A DNA stretch of 6,757 nt, taken from assembly GCA_964522665.1 (NCBI GenBank), contig CAZFVY010000181.1:1-6757 (forward strand). Reading direction: 5' to 3'. Made by a program: the position numbers and the translations under genes. This stretch comes from CAZFVY01 sp964522665. Lineage in GTDB: Bacteria > Verrucomicrobiota > Verrucomicrobiia > Limisphaerales > CAZFVY01. The notes beneath the pieces are model-generated. The model searched no databases, was not told the origin of the DNA, and worked only from the letters and a program-made list of their open reading frames with translations. Shown in pieces: positions 1 through 5,117 of the stretch; within the stretch, counting starts at the first letter, position 1, and each line of letters opens with the position of its first letter.

Positions 1-5
1 AAAAT

Positions 6-38
6 CCAAGTTGCCGCCTGACCCTCAGGTTACTTTGG
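6..38. promoter_or_regulatory. Imperfect dyad upstream of the Rrf2-type gene
   Basis: An inner perfect inverted repeat, CCTGA-CCC-TCAGG (17-29), is nested in an outer imperfect repeat, CCAAGT (6-11) against ACTTTGG (32-38), with one extra T. The dyad ends about 76 bp before the regulator start, so it could be an operator for autoregulation, which is common for Rrf2 proteins. It could also be the 3' hairpin of a gene left of the window. No T-run follows it on the plus strand; on the minus strand it would be followed by ATTTT at the window edge. The rest of 1-114 shows no gene, and I see no convincing -35/-10 pair there. Confidence 0.25.
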
Positions 39-114
39 CGTCACACACCCCCGCCCGCCGGCCGCGCTCGATTTCTTGTGACGGGCCGTGGTGAACTGGC
101 TAGGGTAAAGCCGG

Positions 115-573
115 ATGCTTTCAAAAAAGGCCAAATATGGTATTCGCGCATTGATTCATCTGGCGCAGAGGCATGGCGGCCCGCCGACCATGATCAAGGA
201 CATCGCGCAGCAAGAAGCGATTCCCAAAAAATTTCTTGAGGCGATTCTCCTCGAACTTAAGGACGCGGGAATCCTCCAAGCCCGGCCGGGCAAAGGCGGC
301 GGCTACTACCTGCACCGGCCGCCGGACACCGTCAATCTGGGGCGCGTCGTCCGACTGATTGACGGTCCGCTGGCCCCGATCCCATGCGTCAGCCAAACCG
401 CCTACGCGCCTTGCAGCGACTGTCCGGAAGAGGCCAAATGCGTCATCCGCCTCATGATGAAGCAAGTCCGGGACGCCACCGCCACCATCCTCGATGGCAC
501 GACGCTGGCGGATTTGGTGGAGCAGCAACGTCGGCTCGAGAATCCCCCGCTGGCCCTCGATTTCAATATTTGA
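115..573 (+). CDS. Rrf2/IscR-family transcriptional regulator
   Basis: This is a 152-residue winged-helix DNA-binding protein of the Rrf2 (COG1959) family, a normal length for it. The N-terminus, MLSKKAKYGIRALIHLA, is the characteristic first helix. Residues 36-57 form the helix-turn-helix, and the glycine-rich wing GKGGGYYL (59-66) matches the family's GxxGGYxL hallmark. Four cysteines (C91, C100, C103, C109) lie just before the long C-terminal dimerisation helix (about 110-124). Three cysteines bind [2Fe-2S] in IscR and NsrR; the spacing here is CX8CX2CX5C, so metal or Fe-S sensing is likely but the ligand is an inference. ATG 115 is the first possible start, since an in-frame TAA lies at 106-108. 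The upstream AGGG at 102-105 is at best a weak ribosome site. The gene is alone on its strand and converges on the response regulator, with 63 bp between the stops, so its regulon cannot be read from its neighbours. Confidence 0.93.
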   Translation: MLSKKAKYGIRALIHLAQRHGGPPTMIKDIAQQEAIPKKFLEAILLELKDAGILQARPGKGGGYYLHRPPDTVNLGRVVRLIDGPLAPIPCVSQTAYAPCSDCPEEAKCVIRLMMKQVRDATATILDGTTLADLVEQQRRLENPPLALDFNI

Positions 574-574
574 C

Positions 575-589
575 GGGCGCCGTGCGCCC
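575..589. terminator. Short GC hairpin between convergent genes
   Basis: A perfect GGGCGC-CGT-GCGCCC stem-loop begins two bases after the stop codon of the Rrf2-type gene and lies 48 bp beyond the response regulator stop on the other strand. Its place between convergent genes suits a shared terminator. It has no T-run on either side, so it is not a canonical intrinsic terminator, and a 6-bp GC palindrome can arise by chance in this base composition. Confidence 0.25.
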
Positions 590-636
590 CAGCCGATTAT
601 CAGGCACGGGCGCGCGGATACAACGGTAGGCATCGA

Positions 637-1356
637 CTAGAGTCTGGTCACACTCGGGCGCTGCCCGCCTTCTGTGGTCGTCTCTAACCGATAGCCAACC
701 CCATGGACGGTGAGAATCCAGCGCGGTGATTCCGGGTCGGGTTCGAGCTTGGCTCGAAGGCTGGCGATGTGGGTGTCCACGGTTCGAGTCGTCGGGAACG
801 CCGCGTAGCCCCAAACCGCGTCGAGAAAACGTTCCCGAGAAACCGGCTCGCCGGCGGCGTCGGCGAGGAGGCGCAGCATCGCGAACTCCTTGGCGGTGAG
901 ATGAATCGCCCGCCGGCCGCGCGCGGCGGTTTGACGGGCGAGGTCAAGCTCGACGTCCCCCAGATTTAGTTTGGCCGGAGCCTTGCTTTCCCGCTTGAGG
1001 CGCCGCAGCAGCGCGCGCACGCGCGCGAGCAATTCGTCGCCGCTGAAAGGTTTGATGAGGTAATCATCCGCCCCCGCGTCCAACCCCGCCACGCGAGCAG
1101 CGACCTGGCCTTTGGCCGTCAAGATCAATACCGGCGCGGCGCGGGCCCGACGGCGCAACTCAGCGCACAGGGCATAGCCATCGAGCTTCGGCAACATGAT
1201 ATCGAGCAGGATCAAGTCGGGCGTCTCGGTCAAAGCTCGCTCCAAACCCGTCACGCCGTCGGACGCGGTGAGGACGCGATGCCCCTCCCCCGCGAGCAAA
1301 TCGGCCAAGGCCGTGCGCATCGGCGCCTCATCTTCAACGATTAGTATTCGTGCCAT
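637..1356 (-). CDS. OmpR/PhoB-family response regulator
   Basis: This 239-residue cytoplasmic transcription factor is the output half of the two-component pair. The receiver domain (about 1-120) has all the expected residues: acidic pocket E8/D9, phosphoacceptor D52 in LILLDIMLP, T80 in LILTAKG, and K102 in YLIKPF. The C-terminal winged helix (about 128-226) has the RTVDTHIASLRAKLE recognition helix (191-205) and the closing wing hairpin VHGVGYRLE, which place it in the OmpR/PhoB class. ATG 1356 gives the receiver's normal beginning, MARILIVEDE. No good Shine-Dalgarno sequence precedes it. The start lies 41 bp after the kinase stop on the same strand, so the two are very probably co-transcribed, kinase first. 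Phosphorylation of D52 should promote dimerisation and binding to direct repeats. The target genes are unknown. The last 13 or so residues form a variable tail. Confidence 0.96.
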   Translation of the reverse strand: MARILIVEDEAPMRTALADLLAGEGHRVLTASDGVTGLERALTETPDLILLDIMLPKLDGYALCAELRRRARAAPVLILTAKGQVAARVAGLDAGADDYLIKPFSGDELLARVRALLRRLKRESKAPAKLNLGDVELDLARQTAARGRRAIHLTAKEFAMLRLLADAAGEPVSRERFLDAVWGYAAFPTTRTVDTHIASLRAKLEPDPESPRWILTVHGVGYRLETTTEGGQRPSVTRL

Positions 1357-1397
1357 ACGCAGGTCCGTCAGATGTGACCGTTCTCAGTCTGCCTGGT

Positions 1398-3710
1398 TTA
1401 ACCGCCGGCCGAGTCGGCGGCCGCACGTTTACTGTGGCGGGTCTCGGCCTGACGCAAGGGGAGTTCCAAGGTAAAGCGGCTGCCTCGACCAACGGCGCTC
1501 CGGACGCTGACGCGCCCCCCGTGCGCGCTAACAATGTGTCGCACGATGCTCAGGCCAATCCCAACGCCCTGCGTCTCGCGCCGTAGCTCGGAGCCACGCC
1601 GATAAAACCGCTCGAATATCCGCTCATGGTCCTCCGACGGAATCCCCGGGCCGTTGTCCGCGACCCAAAGCTGCGCCGTCAGCGCGCCAAGCGCCCGCGT
1701 TCCCGACTCCTTGACGGTGACCCCGTCGGGAAGCGACGAGACAACTACCTCGCCATTTAGGGCGCCGCCGTCGGCCCAGCCGATCGTCACCGTCTCGCCT
1801 TTCGGCGAATGTTTAATGGCGTTGTCGATCAGGTTGACCAGCGCCTGCTGAATCGCGCGGCCGTCCACCTCGACCTCGATGCCGCGCTGGGACTGGCGGC
1901 CCGGCGGCGGTTCGACCACCAATTCCACGCCCTTTTCCGCCGCGCACGGCGCCATCAGTTTGACCGCCTCCTGGGCGAGCGCGCCTAGCTCCGCCGACTC
2001 CATTTCGTACTCCTGGCGCCCTTGCTCGATCCGGGAAAAATCGAGCACGTTTTCGATCAACGCCGAAAGGCGCCGACATTCCTGCACGATAAAGCGGAAA
2101 TACTCCGTCTGCTTGCTCGGTTCCGGAACCCTGCCCGATTCCAGATTCTCGGCCAGGAGCCGCACGGCGGCCACGGGCGCGCGCAACTCGTGCGACACGC
2201 TCGCGACGAAGTTAGACTTCGATTCGTTCAGTTCAAGCTGCCGAAGAAATGCCCTCTGGGCGGCCACCAACCCGACCAAAGCCGCGACCGTCGCGGCCGC
2301 GATCATCCCACCAAACCAAAGCGTCCGTTGGCGCTGACGGGCGTAAAGAATTTCCGAACTCGCCAATAGGACCCGGGCGTGAAATGGATAAGGCTCCCTG
2401 AGGCTGAAGGGCAGTCCCGCGAGTTTACCGACGGCCTCGCCAAGAATTGGAAAATCGAGAATTCGCGGCGCCACTTCGAAACTCTTGTGACGCCAAAAGA
2501 ACTTCGTGCCCGCCAACTCGACCACGACCGCGGCATAGGGGGGTGGCGACAAGCCCGCGGTCGCAATGGAATCGCGCAGCGCCTTGACCACGACCGCTTC
2601 AGGGTAGATGGCGACGTGGTAGTTCGTGTCGGACGCTACGTCAACCGCCGCGGACCCCGTTCTAGCGGTGAATGGCATACCTCCGTCAACGGCAAGCAGA
2701 AACCTCCCACTCGTCAATGTAACCGACTCAAATCGGTTGGAAACACCGCCGCCCCCACGATGCTGTTCCTGAAAGGCGCGGAGCGCGTCCCGCGCCCCTT
2801 CGTAGATATTCCACAACTTCAAAAGTGACGCTTCGCGGCTGGTCGATTGACGCGCTTCAACCTTTGCGACCCGCGTGAACTCTGCCATCAACTTAGAAGA
2901 AAACAGGTCCGGCCGAAAGAAAATCGCGCGCGCCACCGCGCTCAGCCGGCCCCCCGGCACGCCAGCGTGATCCGGCATTCGGCGCAACGCTTGATAACAG
3001 ACCAGCCCGCCAATTCCCAAACCCGCCTCCGTGAGTTGCGCCGACTGCAGCAACGGCGATTGCCAAATCCGCGACGATGTTTCGTTGGTTCCCCATCCGC
3101 GGGCGTCAAGTATCAGTTTCCAATACTCGGCGTTCGCGCTCGCCGCGGACGACGGTTTCAACGCGAGAAACCGGTTGAGCGCCAACTTCGTTTCTTCGAT
3201 GGCTCCTGAACCAAACTCCGACCGCTCGGCCTCCTCCCAGAAATGCAATTGTTCCCCTGACAATTCTTGTCGCCACGCCCGCGCCAACGGCGCCGCAACG
3301 AGCTCGGGCGGCCAAGAATCCCCGGCGGCCGTCAGCCGACAGTCCGCCATTGGCATCGCCGCGAGGTCGATCTCGGGATTATGCGCCTGCCACGCGTCGT
3401 CGCCTCTTTCGCCTAGCTTCGCCTCTTGGCTTGGAGCCGAGCGCGCCAAGCCAACATCGACCGTCAAACGGCCATCCAAATCGGTTTTCGCGGCGTAGTA
3501 CGCATTCATTCCGTCAACCGCACTTCGACTCAAGGACTCCGCCAACTGCCCCGCCAAAGCGACTCCCGCCTCCTTAGCCTCCTGAAGCGCTAACGCCCGA
3601 TCCTGCCGTAACGAAAACAATCCCAGCGCGGAAAGCGCCGCGACCGGCAAGAGGATGAGCGCTCCCCGCCAGAAAAACGTCGGCGTCTTTTGCGAATCTC
3701 GTCCGGCCAT
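1398..3710 (-). CDS. Membrane sensor histidine kinase with large extracytoplasmic domain
   Basis: This 770-residue inner-membrane kinase autophosphorylates and should pass phosphate to D52 of the regulator encoded just downstream. TM1 spans about 14-33 and TM2 about 463-485, enclosing some 430 residues outside the cytoplasm. That part is largely helical with two cysteines (C124, C238), and I recognise no known sensor fold in it. The HisKA domain (about 495-563) has phosphoacceptor H507 in SVSHELRAPVA. The ATPase domain (about 615-752) has N-box N626/N630, G1 box D685-N-G-P-G689, F-box F699/F702 and G2 box GVGIGL (715-720), so all catalytic boxes are intact. Two oddities are A511, where most HisKA kinases have Thr or Asn, and about 35 residues (646-680) between the N-box strand and G1 where roughly 10 are usual. 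ATG 3710 is the first start after an in-frame TGA 15 bases upstream. Typical kinases of this type are 350-600 residues, the excess here being the sensor. The stimulus is unknown. Confidence 0.95.
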   Translation of the reverse strand: MAGRDSQKTPTFFWRGALILLPVAALSALGLFSLRQDRALALQEAKEAGVALAGQLAESLSRSAVDGMNAYYAAKTDLDGRLTVDVGLARSAPSQEAKLGERGDDAWQAHNPEIDLAAMPMADCRLTAAGDSWPPELVAAPLARAWRQELSGEQLHFWEEAERSEFGSGAIEETKLALNRFLALKPSSAASANAEYWKLILDARGWGTNETSSRIWQSPLLQSAQLTEAGLGIGGLVCYQALRRMPDHAGVPGGRLSAVARAIFFRPDLFSSKLMAEFTRVAKVEARQSTSREASLLKLWNIYEGARDALRAFQEQHRGGGGVSNRFESVTLTSGRFLLAVDGGMPFTARTGSAAVDVASDTNYHVAIYPEAVVVKALRDSIATAGLSPPPYAAVVVELAGTKFFWRHKSFEVAPRILDFPILGEAVGKLAGLPFSLREPYPFHARVLLASSEILYARQRQRTLWFGGMIAAATVAALVGLVAAQRAFLRQLELNESKSNFVASVSHELRAPVAAVRLLAENLESGRVPEPSKQTEYFRFIVQECRRLSALIENVLDFSRIEQGRQEYEMESAELGALAQEAVKLMAPCAAEKGVELVVEPPPGRQSQRGIEVEVDGRAIQQALVNLIDNAIKHSPKGETVTIGWADGGALNGEVVVSSLPDGVTVKESGTRALGALTAQLWVADNGPGIPSEDHERIFERFYRRGSELRRETQGVGIGLSIVRHIVSAHGGRVSVRSAVGRGSRFTLELPLRQAETRHSKRAAADSAGG

Positions 3711-3762
3711 GATTTCAGCATCTTTTCATCGATCTCGACTCTAGGCAATCGTCCGGGCGGAT

Positions 3763-3780
3763 GTGTCACGGATTTGTAAA
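3763..3780 (+). promoter_or_regulatory. Pho-box-like direct repeat upstream of the kinase gene
   Basis: GTGTCAC (3763-3769) and TTGTAAA (3774-3780) are separated by 4 bp, an 11-bp period like that of the CTGTCAT-type direct repeats bound by PhoB-class regulators. They match that consensus at five and four of seven positions. The site lies 53-70 bp before the kinase start, a reasonable place for autoregulation of the kinase-regulator operon. It reads in the plus orientation, opposite to the genes. The match is partial and could be chance. Confidence 0.25.
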
Positions 3781-3809
3781 ATTCGACCCGCCGCGGGGAT
3801 TGCCGAAGT

Positions 3810-3925
3810 CCAAAGGGGTCAGAGATGAATAAGTGCATATTTGGGCCAGGTATCGGCGGCCGCACACCCGCGCGATCAAGTCGAGGAAGCGTCGCGCAGA
3901 GCGGTATTTCGCTGAACTCAATCAG
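3810..3925. repeat. Possible dispersed intergenic repeat / REP-like element
   Basis: This lies in the 253-bp gap between the prepilin-like stop and the kinase start. The segment 3815-3838, starting GGGGTCAGAGATGAATAAG, resembles GGGGTCAG-type sequences that I recall near REP-associated (IS200-like, Y1) transposases and scattered between genes in related genomes. CCAAA (3810-3814) and TTTGG (3840-3844) flank it as a short inverted repeat. The GC-rich flank to about 3925 may belong to the same unit. No transposase is present and only one copy is seen here. The call rests on recollection rather than on repetition within the window. Confidence 0.3.
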
Positions 3926-3963
3926 CACCTAACGTGGCCAATTGGCGAAACGCCCGGCGTGCT

Positions 3964-4827
3964 CTATTTCGACACCGTCGCGTGCGCTTGCAGCCAATGC
4001 AGATCCGGGTTATTCGGGGACGGACCAAGGTGGAAAATCTTCGTGTCATTCGCAATCGTGCGCGGGTCGAGCCAGCGATGGGTCTCGATGTGACCATCCG
4101 CAAAACTGACCTCGGCCGCCCGGTTATGGTAGCTCGCGGGATAATGGTAGAAAATGTCGTTGGTGCTGTAGTAAACGACGTAAGCAGGCAGACAGATGCT
4201 GTCGGGATTCACGTCCAGCCCGACCAGCAGATTCGCTGGTCCCGCCGGGGCCAAATCGGCCGTTTTTTGGAACGTTTTCATCCGCGGGCTGTTGTAGTCC
4301 TCCGGGTCCACGAGTGGCGACCACCCCATGTAGGCGTTGATCGAATAGCTCCGGAGTTTCGGATAGGCGACGTTGCCGATCACCTCAACGCTTTGGTCGG
4401 ACGGGCATTTGTAAACGCCGGCTCGCTGGAGATAATGCGCAAACGCCGAGTAGCTTGGATTGTACAGGAAATCCTGGTTAGTGAAGGCGGGCGGGTAAAG
4501 GTGAGACGCTCCCATGACCCAAAGTCGGTTGTCGCCCAGCGTCTCAGGGATGCCCAGCCCGTTCGGCGTGAGTGTGTCCGTGTTGTCCTCGGGATAGAGA
4601 AACCACGTCAGGGTCAGTTGCTTCAGATTATTGGCGCACTGGGTTCGCTTCGCCTGAGCCTTCGCTTTCGAGAGCACCGGCAGCAATAAACCGGCCAGGA
4701 CGGCGATAATCGCGATGACTATCAACAACTCTATCAGACTGAACGCGAGGCGCTTAAAACGGCTCGGGCAAGCGCGGGCCGGCGGCAAATACGGCCAACC
4801 AACCATCGTAAAATCCAGCTTCTTCAT
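3964..4827 (-). CDS. Prepilin-like pseudopilin with H-X9-DG motif
   Basis: This 287-residue exported protein begins with a type IV prepilin/type II secretion signal. A basic leader (residues 1-28, ending RFKRLA) precedes F29-S-L-I-E33 and the hydrophobic helix to about residue 50. F29 would be +1 of the mature protein and E33 the conserved +5 glutamate. Position -1 is Ala28 rather than the classical Gly, a variant I recall as frequent in this phylum. After the helix come KAKAQAKRTQCANNLKQL (typical of these proteins), YKCPSD (139-144) and SYSINAYMGW (160-169). The C-terminal H234-X9-D244-G245 is the prepilin-type processing-associated H-X9-DG motif. Such proteins occur in many copies in Verrucomicrobiota and Planctomycetota and are thought to be handled by a type IV pilus or type II secretion-like machine; their individual roles are unknown. 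An in-frame TAG lies directly before ATG 4827, so the start is there or at Met8. The kinase gene lies 253 bp downstream, and a shared transcript is unproven. Confidence 0.93.
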   Translation of the reverse strand: MKKLDFTMVGWPYLPPARACPSRFKRLAFSLIELLIVIAIIAVLAGLLLPVLSKAKAQAKRTQCANNLKQLTLTWFLYPEDNTDTLTPNGLGIPETLGDNRLWVMGASHLYPPAFTNQDFLYNPSYSAFAHYLQRAGVYKCPSDQSVEVIGNVAYPKLRSYSINAYMGWSPLVDPEDYNSPRMKTFQKTADLAPAGPANLLVGLDVNPDSICLPAYVVYYSTNDIFYHYPASYHNRAAEVSFADGHIETHRWLDPRTIANDTKIFHLGPSPNNPDLHWLQAHATVSK

Positions 4828-4912
4828 CTAGTTTGCGGTCGCCGGCCCGAAGGACCAACCATCCGCGGCAACAGCAGTGCGCTGAGCCTTCTGCGCGTCG
4901 TTGCGTGCCCGG

Positions 4913-4951
4913 CTCCGAGGCCCAGGCGCGGCTCGCCGCGCAGCGTCGGAG
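4913..4951. promoter_or_regulatory. Two-part GC-rich stem-loop in the prepilin-like gene leader
   Basis: An outer stem CTCCGA (4913-4918) / TCGGAG (4946-4951) encloses an inner perfect stem GCGCGG (4926-4931) / CCGCGC (4936-4941) with a CTCG loop. The unpaired arms between the stems are 7 and 4 bases. If the minus-strand promoter proposed nearby is right, the hairpin sits in the 5' untranslated leader, 86 bp before the prepilin-like start. It could affect mRNA stability or be a palindromic repeat unit. It has no T-run, so a terminator is unlikely. Confidence 0.35.
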
Positions 4952-4997
4952 GTTCGCGGTCAGAAAATGATTCAAGTTTCGGGATTGCCACGCCGTA

Positions 4998-5026
4998 ATA
5001 TTACCCATTCTCCCCCTCGCTCGCAA
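4998..5026 (-). promoter_or_regulatory. Candidate sigma-70-type promoter for the prepilin-like gene
   Basis: On the minus strand, TTGCGA (5026-5021) and TAATAT (5003-4998) are separated by exactly 17 bp, each matching the -35/-10 consensus at four of six positions. Transcription would start near 4990 and give a leader of about 160 nt before the ATG at 4827. The call rests on consensus matching alone. Confidence 0.3.
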
Positions 5027-5117
5027 ACCCATTTCAACGCTTGTACATCAGCGCGAACCGCTGGCCCGCCGAATTAAATTTTTTTGACATCGTCATTAGT
5101 TTCAACACTCTTGGCGC

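Larger units (their letters stand above)
4828..5117. other. Divergent intergenic region (prepilin-like / FG-GAP genes)
   Basis: This 290-bp stretch separates two divergent genes and should hold both promoters. It contains a hairpin (4913-4951), a 10-bp palindrome GTAATATTAC (4995-5004), a candidate minus-strand promoter, and an A/T-rich patch with T7 (about 5072-5090) just upstream of the plus-strand gene. I see no small gene or RNA gene in it. The open frames across it are compositional, with no recognisable protein features. Confidence 0.6.

Noticed and set aside
76..106. TTGTGA (76-81) with TAGGGT (101-106) as a promoter for the Rrf2-type gene
   Set aside because: The spacing is 19 bp, the -10 matches only three of six positions, and transcription would start almost at the ATG; too weak to annotate.
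3590..3928. 112-codon minus-strand open frame across the kinase start
   Set aside because: It overlaps the kinase N-terminus in another frame and shows no family features; part of it reads through the possible repeat element.
3934..4689. 251-codon plus-strand open frame
   Set aside because: It is antisense to the prepilin-like gene, which has clear motifs; the translation is Arg/Val-rich with no recognisable domain.
4996..5004. TAATATTAC, identical to the nick-site nonanucleotide of CRESS-DNA virus origins
   Set aside because: It is not in the loop of a stem-loop, and there is no Rep gene or other viral sequence. A 9-base match within an A/T patch is likely chance; the overlapping -10 reading is simpler.
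4754..5032. 92-codon minus-strand open frame upstream of the prepilin-like gene
   Set aside because: It overlaps the prepilin start in a different frame, has a biased Arg/Ala/Cys composition, and spans the hairpin and the candidate promoter.
5084..5089. Perfect TTGACA as a -35 box for the FG-GAP gene
   Set aside because: No reasonable -10 hexamer lies 15-19 bp downstream, and the GTG start at 5118 would leave almost no leader.
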